A stretch of 37,262 nucleotides of DNA, taken from contig CAKTOK010000011.1 in NCBI GenBank assembly GCA_934589835.1, positions 1-37,262 on the forward strand, given 5' to 3'. The stretch is from an uncultured Oscillospiraceae bacterium (GTDB lineage: Bacteria; Bacillota; Clostridia; Oscillospirales; Oscillospiraceae). The position numbers were made by a program, and so were the translations under genes. Below, piece by piece: positions 1 to 7,000 of this stretch (position 1 is its first letter; every line of letters starts with the position of its first letter). A model generated the notes under the pieces. That model saw only the letters and a program-made list of their open reading frames with translations. It was not told the DNA's origin and ran no database searches.

Positions 1-152
1 TCCGCTCCTATGTGTTCATGCCCTACACGCTGGCCAAGGACACCCGCACCGGCTACGAGATGGGCAACATCCAGGCCGTGATGGACGGCGATATTGACGG
101 CTTCATCAACGCCTACCTGACCGCCGCCGCCAATGGCGAGATCAAGAAGTGA
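1..152 (+). CDS. 3' end of an unrecognised protein gene (partial)
   Basis: An open frame enters from the left edge (first whole codon at position 3) and stops with TGA at 150-152, leaving 49 C-terminal residues that end in NGEIKK. The piece contains [11 protein letters not shown] and [12 protein letters not shown], and its codon use is normal for the window. I do not recognise the family. The stop sits one base before a broken copy of the 3' end of the HTH gene at 525-737, so this gene end is also a rearrangement junction. The tail could be native, or the junction could have replaced it. Confidence 0.55.
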   Translation, partial: RSYVFMPYTLAKDTRTGYEMGNIQAVMDGDIDGFINAYLTAAANGEIKK

Positions 153-153
153 C

Positions 154-205
154 CTGCCGCATCGTCGGCTGTACGCCCAATGATGTAGTCCGCTTTGAGG
201 AATAA
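154..205 (+). pseudogene. 3' fragment of the HTH regulator gene
   Basis: Positions 154-205 repeat the last 16 codons and stop of the HTH gene at 525-737 (same residues, CRIVGCTPNDVVRFEE), with one silent base change. No start or HTH core is present, so this is a remnant made by duplication or recombination. It is the left end of a 129-bp direct repeat. Confidence 0.85.
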
Positions 206-209
206 AGCC

Positions 210-247
210 AGAACGCCCTGCGTTTCAATACGCAGGGTATTCTTTTT
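210..247 (+). terminator. Rho-independent terminator, left repeat copy
   Basis: The arms AGAACGCCCTGCGT (210-223) and ACGCAGGGTATTCT (230-243) pair around a 6-nt loop and run into TTTTT. Two positions are less well paired than in the right copy at 742-779, so this hairpin is slightly weaker. Confidence 0.75.
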
Positions 248-253
248 GTCGTT

Positions 254-430
254 TTATACGCTTTGTTGTCGTTTTTGGGTGTCTTTCTTTTCCCACGGCA
301 GCACCACCGGGCCTTCGGCGCTTGTCTCCACATACAGATCTTCACATTTCTGCTGCGCCTCCATCAGCACCTCAATGGCCCGCTCCATGGCGTCCATCGC
401 GGTCAAATACATGGCTTTGTAATCCGCCAT
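254..430 (-). CDS. 58-residue protein of unknown function
   Basis: ATG at 428-430 is preceded by a strong purine-rich site (AGGGGGTGAT) and the frame ends with TAA at 254-256. The protein begins MADYKAMYLTAMDAMERAIE and ends KKDTQKRQQSV. It looks mainly helical and soluble, with an acidic middle and a basic tail, and has no signal peptide. It is divergent from the HTH gene at 525-737, with a palindrome and its own promoter between them. Such small partners of HTH genes occur on mobile elements and in toxin-antitoxin-like pairs, but nothing in the sequence proves either role. I do not recognise the family. A second, broken copy of its 3' end lies at 786-814. Confidence 0.7.
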   Translation of the reverse strand: MADYKAMYLTAMDAMERAIEVLMEAQQKCEDLYVETSAEGPVVLPWEKKDTQKRQQSV

Positions 431-450
431 TTTATCACCCCCTTCCCCCT

Positions 451-479
451 ATTGTAGCACATTGTGGGCATATCCACAA
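451..479 (-). promoter_or_regulatory. Promoter of the 58-residue gene
   Basis: On the minus strand TTGTGG (474-479) and TACAAT (451-456) are separated by 17 bp. This lies 21 bp upstream of the ATG at 430. The palindrome at 461-480 covers the spacer and the -35 box. Confidence 0.65.
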
Positions 480-480
480 T
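461..480. promoter_or_regulatory. Palindromic operator candidate between divergent genes
   Basis: ATTGTGG and CCACAAT form perfect 7-bp arms around six bases. The site lies in the divergent intergenic region and overlaps the -35 box of the 58-residue gene. The obvious candidate ligand is the HTH protein encoded at 525-737. The half-site ATTGTGG recurs inside that gene near 560. Confidence 0.55.
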
Positions 481-501
481 ATAGTTTTTTTCATTTTCTC
501 C

Positions 502-507
502 TATAAT
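502..507 (+). promoter_or_regulatory. -10 element of the HTH gene
   Basis: A perfect TATAAT lies 18 bp before the ATG at 525, with only a poor -35 region upstream. Transcription would start near 514, leaving a very short leader. This matters for the choice of start codon. Confidence 0.4.
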
Positions 508-524
508 AACAAATATAGTAGAAG

Positions 525-737
525 ATGAGGGTGGTGAGCGCCATTTTTGATTATCGTCCATTGTGGGATACCATGCACAAGAATGGCGTATCCCAGTACC
601 AGCTTCTCCAGGGCGGCATTGACAATAAGACGCTGGATTCCCTGAAGAAAAACAAGAACATCACTATGGTCACGCTGGAAAAGCTCTGCCGCATCGTCGG
701 CTGTACGCCCAACGATGTAGTCCGCTTTGAGGAATAA
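525..737 (+). CDS. Small Cro/CI-type HTH transcriptional regulator
   Basis: The 70-residue frame is a single helix-turn-helix domain: VSQYQLLQGGIDNKTLDSLK is the HTH core, followed by TLEKLCRIVGCTPNDVVRFEE, the typical end of small HTH_26-like regulators. It should bind DNA as a dimer, probably at the palindrome 461-480, and repress itself and the divergent 58-residue gene (inference). The start is uncertain. ATG 525 has almost no leader or SD, while the best SD-like run (GGGTGGTGA, about 530-538) lies inside the frame and would fit a non-ATG start such as ATT 543 or GTG 534. A perfect terminator follows the stop. The last 16 codons are duplicated at 154-205. Confidence 0.85.
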   Translation: MRVVSAIFDYRPLWDTMHKNGVSQYQLLQGGIDNKTLDSLKKNKNITMVTLEKLCRIVGCTPNDVVRFEE

Positions 738-741
738 AGCC

Positions 742-779
742 AGAACACCCTGCGTTTCAATACGCAGGGTGTTCTTTTT
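742..779 (+). terminator. Rho-independent terminator of the HTH gene
   Basis: AGAACACCCTGCGT (742-755) and ACGCAGGGTGTTCT (762-775) are perfect 14-nt arms around a 6-nt loop, followed by a T run. Confidence 0.9.
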
Positions 780-785
780 GTCGTT

Positions 786-814
786 TTATACGCTTTGTTG
801 TCGTTTTTGGGTGT
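786..814 (-). pseudogene. 3' remnant of a second 58-residue gene
   Basis: These 29 bases repeat the last nine codons and stop of the minus-strand gene at 254-430. Upstream on the minus strand the homology ends and an interspersed GC-rich repeat takes over, so the rest of this copy is gone. Confidence 0.7.
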
Positions 815-815
815 T

Positions 816-838
816 CCGCGCCTGCGGGCGCGGGTCAC
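816..838. repeat. GC-rich palindromic element, copy A
   Basis: The core CCGCGCC-TGCG-GGCGCGG (816-833) is a 7-bp hairpin followed by GTCAC. The same element occurs inverted at 1267-1292. Copy A sits exactly at the right edge of the duplicated module, so it may be the insertion or recombination point. Confidence 0.8.
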
Positions 839-850
839 TTCCTTTTCCTG

Positions 851-892
851 CCTCCGGCGGCCCCATTTCTTTCAGCAGCGAAAGAAATGGGG
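851..892. repeat. Hairpin with 13-bp perfect arms; 29-bp repeat inverted at 1358
   Basis: CCCCATTTCTTTC (861-873) pairs with GAAAGAAATGGGG (880-892) around AGCAGC. In addition, the 29 bases at 851-879 are an exact reverse complement of 1358-1386, so the element also pairs over about 480 bp. It has no T tract and is not a standard terminator. Confidence 0.88.
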
Positions 893-959
893 GAAAGAAC
901 GCCGCCAAAAACCCATGGTTTTTGGATTTCCTTCCGCCGCTGGCCGCCGCGTTCTGATT

Positions 960-1092
960 CGTCCGAAATGCGGAATTGACTTCTTTCTCTGAGCGCTGCC
1001 GCTTTTACTCTGAAATGTAGAACTCTGCACCTCTACATTTTGCACCTTGAGCGGCAGCGGGGATAGCCGCAGGAGCAATTCCACATTTAGAG
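960..1092. repeat. Long imperfect palindrome
   Basis: Nested arms are centred near 1027: AAATGTAGA (1013-1021) with TCTACATTT (1032-1040); CGCTGCCGCT (994-1003) with AGCGGCAGCG (1050-1059); and near 966-977 a sequence like AATGCGGAATTG that reappears inverted at about 1076-1088. The whole could fold into a cruciform or a long RNA hairpin. No gene or transposase is visible nearby. Confidence 0.75.
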
Positions 1093-1192
1093 AGGTTTAC
1101 AACGAGCCAACAGCGCGAGGAGCGCAGAATGGAAAATACCATGTGCGGGGCGCGAGCGGATTTTCAAACCGCAGGTTTGAACGGCGTTTTTG

Positions 1193-1222
1193 CCCACTTT
1201 TGCCGACGGGGGCAAAAGTGGG
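1193..1222. repeat. 12-bp hairpin
   Basis: CCCACTTTTGCC (1193-1204) and GGCAAAAGTGGG (1211-1222) are perfect arms around six bases. The right arm is also the start of the first unit of the CGCGCC-GGAGCGCG repeat family. Confidence 0.85.
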
Positions 1223-1540
1223 TCGCGCCGGAGCGCGAAACCTCCCCTTGCAGGCTGCGGCCAAAAGTGACCCGCGCCCGCAGGCGCGGAACAGCTCTTG
1301 TGCCGCCGGAGGCAATAAGAAGTGGGGCGCGCCGGAGCGCGAAACAGCTCCTATACGGCTGCTGAAAGAAATGGGGCCGCCGGAGGGAGCGATCCGAGCG
1401 CCGCCGGTGGCGGATAAAGCGAGGGGAGCGAGTGGCCGCGGTCAAAATTTCAAGCGCCCGCCGTTAGGCAGCGCAGAAATTTTGGGCACCGCAACCGTGC
1501 AAAAGAAAGCGCCTGCGCGCCGGAGCGCGAAACCTCTCCT
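1211..1540. repeat. Four-copy family of about 40-bp GC-rich repeats
   Basis: Units begin near 1211, 1259, 1315 and 1499. Three contain an identical 18-mer, CGCGCCGGAGCGCGAAAC, at 1224-1241, 1328-1345 and 1516-1533; the second unit has a variant palindrome at 1267-1292. Each is led by an AAAAGTG-like or AAAGAAAG stretch and followed by CTCC or GCTC. Spacing is irregular, so this is not a CRISPR array. It fits dispersed REP/BIME-like elements (inference). Confidence 0.8.
1358..1386. repeat. Inverted copy of the 851-879 element
   Basis: This is an exact 29-base reverse complement of 851-879. It lies directly after the third unit of the repeat family, showing that the elements are combined in a mosaic. 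Confidence 0.9.
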
Positions 1541-1553
1541 GCGTCGCCACAAT

Positions 1554-1587
1554 AAAAAGCAGAACCGCTCTCGCGGTCCTGCTTTTT
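1554..1587 (-). terminator. Terminator of thl (bidirectional shape)
   Basis: AAAAAGCAG...CTGCTTTTT, with inner arms ACCGC/GCGGT around TCTC, forms a strong hairpin 20 bp after the thl stop. It has a T run on either strand. Confidence 0.9.
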
Positions 1588-1606
1588 ATACAGCTTTCCT
1601 CTCGGT

Positions 1607-2863
1607 TCAGCACTTCTCGAACACCACTGCGGTGCCCATGCCGCCGCCGATGCACAGGGTCGCCAGACCCTTCTTGGCCTCGGGACGCTTCTGCATCTCG
1701 TGCAGCAGAGTGACGATGATACGCGCACCGGACGCGCCCACGGGATGACCCAGAGCGATAGCGCCGCCGTTGACGTTGACCTTGCTCATGTCAAAGTGCA
1801 GCTCGCGGGCCACAGCGATGGACTGGGCGGCAAACGCCTCGTTGGCCTCGATCAGATCGATGTCGTCGATGGTCACACCGGCCTTCTTCATGGCGTTGCG
1901 GGACGCCACCACGGGGCCGACGCCCATGATCTTGGGATCCACACCGCCCTGGCCCCAGCCGATCAGCTTGGCCATGGGCTTCAGGCCGTACTTCTCCACA
2001 GCCTCGCCGGAAGCCAGCACGATGGCGGCGGCGCCGTCATTGATGCCGGAGGCGTTGGCGGCGGTGACACGCTGGGTGCCCTTATCGGCAGCATCCTGTG
2101 CGCCGGTGACCTCGAAGGTATGTACCACCTGAGGATTGGGGGACTCGGGACCCACGGGGAACGCGCCCTTCAGCTTGGCGATGCTGTCAGCGGTGACGCC
2201 GGCCTTGGGATACTCGTCCTTGGCGAAGGGGACCATGTCCTTCTTGACCTTGACCATCACGGGGACGATCTCATCATCGAAGCGGCCGGCAGCCTGCGCG
2301 GCCTCCGCCTTCTGCTGGGAGGCGGCGGCGAACTCGTCCTGCTCGCGGCGGGTGATGCCCCAGATGTCGTTGATGTTCTCGGCGGTGGTGCCCATATGAT
2401 AGTTGTTATAGGCGTCCCACAGGCCGTCCTTGATCATGGTGTCCACCAGCTTCTTGTCGCCCATGCGAGCGCCCCAGCGGGCGTCCATGGAAGCATAGGG
2501 TGCGGCGCTCATGTTCTCGGTGCCGCCGCAGACCACGATATCGGAGTCGCCGGCCAGAATGGAGCGGGCGCCCTCAATGACGGACTTCATGCCGGAGCCG
2601 CAGACCATGCCGACGGTATAGGCGGGCACGGAGTAGGGGATGCCGGCCTTAATGGAAACCTGCCGCGCCACATTCTGGCCCTGAGCTGCGGTCAGGATGC
2701 AGCCGAACATCAGCTCGTCCACATTCTCGGGAGCGATGTTCGCGCGCTTCAGAGCCTCTTTGACCACCACGGCGCCCATCTCGGCGGCGGGGGTGTTCTT
2801 CAGGGAGCCGCCAAAGGAACCGATCGCGGTTCTGCAGCAGTTGACAACATACAGGTCTTTCAT
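1607..2863 (-). CDS. thl: Acetyl-CoA C-acetyltransferase (thiolase)
   Basis: This enzyme condenses two acetyl-CoA to acetoacetyl-CoA, the first step toward butyrate in clostridia. The 418-residue protein has the nucleophile Cys88 in VCGSGMKS, NEAFAAQ, His373 in GGAIALGHPVGASG, and Cys404 in CIGGGMG, so all catalytic residues are present. It is about 25 residues longer than usual thiolases, mainly because of an extra stretch near residues 236-264 before the conserved ANASGINDGAAA. ATG 2863 has an AGGAGG site upstream. The gene is monocistronic, with a terminator at 1554-1587 and an operator-rich promoter. The other butyrate genes are not in the window. Confidence 0.96.
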   Translation of the reverse strand: MKDLYVVNCCRTAIGSFGGSLKNTPAAEMGAVVVKEALKRANIAPENVDELMFGCILTAAQGQNVARQVSIKAGIPYSVPAYTVGMVCGSGMKSVIEGARSILAGDSDIVVCGGTENMSAAPYASMDARWGARMGDKKLVDTMIKDGLWDAYNNYHMGTTAENINDIWGITRREQDEFAAASQQKAEAAQAAGRFDDEIVPVMVKVKKDMVPFAKDEYPKAGVTADSIAKLKGAFPVGPESPNPQVVHTFEVTGAQDAADKGTQRVTAANASGINDGAAAIVLASGEAVEKYGLKPMAKLIGWGQGGVDPKIMGVGPVVASRNAMKKAGVTIDDIDLIEANEAFAAQSIAVARELHFDMSKVNVNGGAIALGHPVGASGARIIVTLLHEMQKRPEAKKGLATLCIGGGMGTAVVFEKC

Positions 2864-2893
2864 GAAAAGTTACCTCCTATAAAGATTAAGCTC

Positions 2894-2956
2894 ATTATAC
2901 CGCTTCGTATAACGAATGTCTACGCTCATGATAGTCAACTTTTTAACAATAGTCAA
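2894..2956 (-). promoter_or_regulatory. thl promoter region, two candidate promoters
   Basis: P1 on the minus strand is TTGACT (2951-2956), 17 bp, TATCAT (2928-2933). P2 is TAGACA (2917-2922), 17 bp, TATAAT (2894-2899). The perfect palindrome TTCGT-ATA-ACGAA (2904-2916) fills most of the P2 spacer and is an operator candidate. AGTTGACTAT occurs twice, 18 bp apart. Confidence 0.6.
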
Positions 2957-2989
2957 CTACGAATTGCAACTTTGTTAAAAAATCGTCAA
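2932..2989. promoter_or_regulatory. Two Rex-like operator candidates upstream of thl
   Basis: TTGTTAAAAAGTTGACTA (minus strand, 2932-2949) and TTGTTAAAAAATCGTCAA (plus strand, 2972-2989) each match the Rex pattern TTGTTAA-N4-TTAACAA perfectly in one half and 5 of 7 in the other. They flank the P1 -35 box. Rex is a redox (NADH/NAD) repressor known to control thl and crt-bcd genes in clostridia; its use here is inferred. Confidence 0.4.
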
Positions 2990-3038
2990 AAGGTGCATGC
3001 CAGCCCCTCTCTTTCCGTCATTTTGACGGAGACAGGCC

Positions 3039-4088
3039 TCACTGCTGGGCCTGCTGCGCCGTCTGGCTCAGCTGGCTACGCAGCTCCACCAGCTTCTGGT
3101 AGAACGTGCCGGTGTCAATGGCGCTGTACAGCTTCTCGTTGTAGACCACGTTGGCCGCGCTGCGGCGCTCCTGCAGCATCGCGTTGAAATAGGTCGGCAG
3201 CACCGCGCTCAGATCCGTCTCCTCCCGCAGGAAGATGTAGTACCCCTCGTCCATAGCCACCACGCCGCTGAGCTCATCGACGCCCAGCGCAGCCGCCGCC
3301 TCGCAGAGGGCGTCGCCTTCCATGAAGGTGAAGGTGATGCTGTCCTTCTGATCCACGTTCCGCTCCTGACAGATGGCGTCGTGCTCGGCTGCCTTGTCCT
3401 CGGCCTCCTGCATCCGCTTGAGGTAGCCGTTGGCCTCCTCCTCGGCGCCATCGCCGGCCTCCACGAAGATCACGCGGCCCGTCAGATAGCCGTTGTCCGC
3501 CACATACTGGGCCAGCGCCGCCCCATCGGGATACAGGGCGCCGCCCTCGGTGCAAAACGCCTCCTGCAGCCGCTGGTAGAGGAAGCCCGTCTCGCGGATG
3601 CGGTCATAGCCCTCCTCGGTGATGCCCTGCGCCTCCAGCTGCTGCTGATAGGCCTCCTCGCCGCCGTAGTACTCCACATACTCCAGCCGCTGGGACTCCA
3701 GAGCCGACCGATCCTCCTCTGTCAGCGTCACACCGGCCTCCTGTGCCCAGGCCCGCACCGCGCTGTACAGCTTTACCGTCTCCAGCGCGTCGGTCTTGGC
3801 GTAGTCGCCGTAGGTCACGCCGTCTGTGATCTCGGCGTTCCAGTCCACGTTGGGTACATAGGTGCTCAGGTACTCGCAGTCGTAGGCCAGCCAGTACAGA
3901 TACTCCTCGCACGTCACGGTCTGCCTGTCGATGAGCAGCAGCTCTCCGTCGGGATGGAGCCCGCTGGCCTCGTACAGCAGTCCGTCGGTGCGGCTGCCCT
4001 TCTTCATGCCGCCGGTCAGGGCGATGGCCCCCACCAGCACCACAGAGCACAGCACGCCCGCGATCAAACGCACCCAGTTATTCTTCAT
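3039..4088 (-). CDS. Membrane-anchored PrsA/SurA-like foldase (peptidylprolyl isomerase family)
   Basis: The 349-residue protein likely helps fold secreted proteins at the outer face of the membrane. Residues 7-26 are a single hydrophobic anchor without a lipobox. A helical SurA_N-like region follows, and after about residue 200 comes a poorly conserved PpiC-like segment (GRVIFVEAGDG...GVVAMDEGYYIFLREE). A Gln/Ala-rich tail (QTAQQAQQ) closes it. I chose ATG 4088 because AGGAGG lies 8 nt upstream; ATG 4094 would have only 2 nt. The gene overlaps the mfd end by 11 bp, so the two are translationally coupled. A similar gene following mfd is common in Firmicutes. Isomerase activity is uncertain. 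Confidence 0.75.
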   Translation of the reverse strand: MKNNWVRLIAGVLCSVVLVGAIALTGGMKKGSRTDGLLYEASGLHPDGELLLIDRQTVTCEEYLYWLAYDCEYLSTYVPNVDWNAEITDGVTYGDYAKTDALETVKLYSAVRAWAQEAGVTLTEEDRSALESQRLEYVEYYGGEEAYQQQLEAQGITEEGYDRIRETGFLYQRLQEAFCTEGGALYPDGAALAQYVADNGYLTGRVIFVEAGDGAEEEANGYLKRMQEAEDKAAEHDAICQERNVDQKDSITFTFMEGDALCEAAAALGVDELSGVVAMDEGYYIFLREETDLSAVLPTYFNAMLQERRSAANVVYNEKLYSAIDTGTFYQKLVELRSQLSQTAQQAQQ

Positions 4089-7000
4089 GGTCATTTCCTC
4101 CTTCTTGGGACGGCTGTCCCTGTCTGTCATTCTGCTGCAAGCGCAGCTGTTCTACAAGGCCGCCTGCGGCGTCCAATGCATCCTCGTTCTGCCGTAAATA
4201 CAGCGTCAGTCTGGGCGATGCCCCCGCCGCCAGCTGCAAGCGCTGGCGATAGGCCGCCATGGTACACACCGCCAGCAGCGCCGACGGGTCGATGCGCGCA
4301 TCGAAGCTGAACAGCAGCTGCCGCCCCTTCTGGGTGATGTCGGTGACGCCCGTCTCCATGGCCGCCGCGCGCAGCATGGCCACGTTCAGCAGCGCCGTCA
4401 CCGGCTGCGGCACATCGCCGTACCGGTCCAGCAGCTCGTCGGTGAGATCCGCCTCGTCCGCCGCCGTCCGCAGGGCGGCGATGCGCCGGTACAGGTCCAT
4501 CCGCTGCTCTGCGGCGGGCACATAGCTCTCCGGAATATAGGCCGCCACCGTCAGGTCGGCGGAGCACTCCGCCCGCACCTCCGCGCCGCGGCCCTGCTGC
4601 TCCAGCACCGCGTCGTTCAGCAGCTTCAGGTACATATCGTAGCCCACGGACATCATATAGCCCGACTGCTCCGGTCCCAGCAGGTTTCCGGCGCCCCGTA
4701 TCTCCAGATCCCGCATGGCGATCCTGAAGCCGGAGCCGAACTCCACATATTCCCGTATCGCGGTGAGCCGCTTGGCGGCCACCTCCGTCAGCACCTTGCC
4801 GGTGCGGTATGTCAGATAGGCGTAGGCCCGGCGGGCCGACCGCCCGATGCGCCCGCGGATCTGGTGGAGCTGGCTGAGCCCCATGCGATCCGCGTCCTCA
4901 ATGATAAGGGTGTTCACGTTGGGGATATCGATGCCCGTTTCGATGATGGTGGTACACACCAGCACATCGATCTCACCCTCGGCCATGCGGCTCATGACGC
5001 GGCTCAGCTCGCCCTCGGCCATTTTGCCGTGGGCCGTCTCCACCACCACGCCGCGGCCCAGCAGCTGCCGCAGGCGGGAGGCGGTGCCGTCGATGCTCTC
5101 CACGCGGTTGTGCAGGTAGTATACCTGCCCGCCGCGATCCAGCTCCCGCCGGATGGCCTCCCCCAGAATGCCCCAGTCGTGCTCCAGCACATAGGTCTGC
5201 ACCGGCTGCCGGTCCTGAGGCGGCTGCTCGATGGTGCTCATGTCGCGGATACCGCTGAGGGCCATGTTCAGCGTGCGGGGGATGGGGGTGGCGGACAGCG
5301 TCAGGGTGTCCACCTGCCGCGCCCGCTCCCGCAGCCGCTCCTTATGGGTCACGCCGAAGCGCTGCTCCTCGTCGATGATGAGCAGGCCCAGATCCTTGAA
5401 TTCCACATTTTTGGCCAGCAGCTTATGGGTGCCGATGAGCAGGTCCACCCTGCCCTCCTTCACCCGTGCCAGCACGTCCTTCACCTGCGCCGGCGTGCGG
5501 AAGCGGGACAGCACCTCCACCGTCACGGGGAACGCGCGGAACCGCGCCACCGCCGTGGCATAGTGCTGCTGGGCCAGCACGGTGGTGGGCACCAGAATGG
5601 CCGCCTGCTTCCCATCCAGGATGCACTTCATGGCCGCCCGCAGCGCCACCTCCGTCTTTCCGTAGCCCACATCGCCGCACAGCAGCCGGTCCATGGGCGT
5701 CGGCTGCTCCATATCCCGCTTGATGTCGCGGATGGCCGCCAGCTGGTCCTCCGTCTCCGTGTACTCGAAGGCTTCCTCAAACTCCTGCTGCCACGGGGAG
5801 TCCGGCGAAAAGGCAAAGCCCGCCTCCCGCTGACGCTGGGCATACAGCTTGATGAGTCCCTCCGCCAGATCCTTCGCCGCTGCCTTGGCGCGGTGGGTGG
5901 TCTTGGCCCACTGGTCGCCGGAGAGCTTATTCAGCCGGGTTTTCTCCGCCGCCTCGTCGCCGCCGCCGACGTATTTGCTCACCAGATCCAGTGACGTGGC
6001 CGGCACATACAGGCAGTCGCTGCCCGCGTAATTGATCTTGATATAATCCTTTTCCACGCCGTCCACCGGCAACCGCAGCATACCGGCAAACCGGCCGATG
6101 CCGTGGTGGACGTGTACCACCAGATCGCCCACCGTCAGGTCCGTGTAGGACTGGAGCCTCCGGCGGTTGTCCGGCTTGGCGGCGCGGGGCCGCCTGGCGC
6201 GGCCTGACAGGCTCTGGGTCAGCTGCCCCTCCGTCAGCACCGCCAGCTTCAGCGCCGGCCACTCGCTGCCCGCCGACAGAGCGCCCACGGTGACGCACGC
6301 CTGCCCCCGCTGGGGCATGGCCTCCTCCGACAGGTCCAGCGCCGCGGGGATCTTCCTCTCCCGCAGCAGCTGCTGCATATTCCGCGCCCGCACCTCGCCG
6401 CCGCACAGCACCAGCACCGCGTAGCCCGCGGTGAGATAGTGTACGATGTCGGTGGCCGCCGTCTCCAGACTGCCGCCGTAGCTGGCCAGCTGCTTGGCTG
6501 GGATGTCCAGCAGCAGGCGGGGCGCCACCAGATACCGGCTGGTGGGCAGGCTCTCCATCTGGCACACCGGACGCTTTTCCAGCTCCGCCGCCGCCTCCGT
6601 CTCCGTCAGGGTCAGTCGCCCGAAGGCGCCGGCCATCAAGCCGGCCTCCATGGCCGCCGTCACGTCCTGCTTCACCTGCCACGCAGCGGCCTTCAGCGCC
6701 TCCTGCACCCGGCCCGCCTCGCTGACGCAGATGAGGCAGTTCTCCGGCAGATAGTCGAAGGCCGTGGCCGCCGCAGGGTACACCGCCGCCAGATACCGGT
6801 CGCCGCCCGGGGGCGCTGCTCCCTGCCGCAGGGACTGAGCGTCCTCCTCCAGCCGCTGCCGCAGGGCGGCGGCGTTTTCCCTTTTCGCCAGCCGCCTGGC
6901 CGCCTGCTCGATCCGCTCCGCCGCTGCATCCGCCGTGCCCTCGCCGCAGAACGGCAGCACCTCTCCGGCAGGCAGCACCGTGAAGCGCTGCCGGTTCTCC

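Larger units (their letters stand above)
154..282 (+). repeat. Left copy of a 129-bp direct repeat
   Basis: This copy matches 686-814 at a constant offset of 532 bp with three mismatches that I can count. It holds the HTH gene 3' end, the terminator hairpin and the 3' end of the 58-residue minus-strand gene. The pair therefore brackets one complete 532-bp HTH/58-residue module. Confidence 0.92.
686..814 (+). repeat. Right copy of the 129-bp direct repeat
   Basis: This copy matches 154-282. Its left part is the intact HTH gene end and its right part (786-814) is a broken end of the 58-residue gene. It stops exactly where the GC-rich palindrome family begins at 815. Confidence 0.92.
815..1606. 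repeat. Gene-free, inverted-repeat-rich region
   Basis: About 790 bp hold no convincing gene. The region is built from GC-rich palindromes and related repeats, listed separately below. Frames across it (for example plus strand 1047-1748) are low-complexity, lack a good ribosome site and run into the antisense of thl. The only recognisable signal besides repeats is the thl terminator at 1554-1587. Confidence 0.8.

Noticed and set aside
1224..1533. Possible CRISPR array from the threefold 18-mer
   Set aside because: Spacing is irregular (104 and 188 bp), repeats are too short, and no cas genes are present.
1047..1748. A 233-residue plus-strand frame across the repeat-rich gap
   Set aside because: It consists of repeat translation (APERET-like motifs), lacks a supported start, and ends antisense inside thl.
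2895..2916. loxP-like sequence near TTCGTATAACGAA
   Set aside because: Only one short palindrome is present, without the paired 13-bp arms and 8-bp core; it fits an operator better.
1700..3187. A 495-residue plus-strand frame
   Set aside because: It is antisense to thl and the next gene; Gly/Ala/His-rich composition is typical of the shadow of a GC-rich gene.
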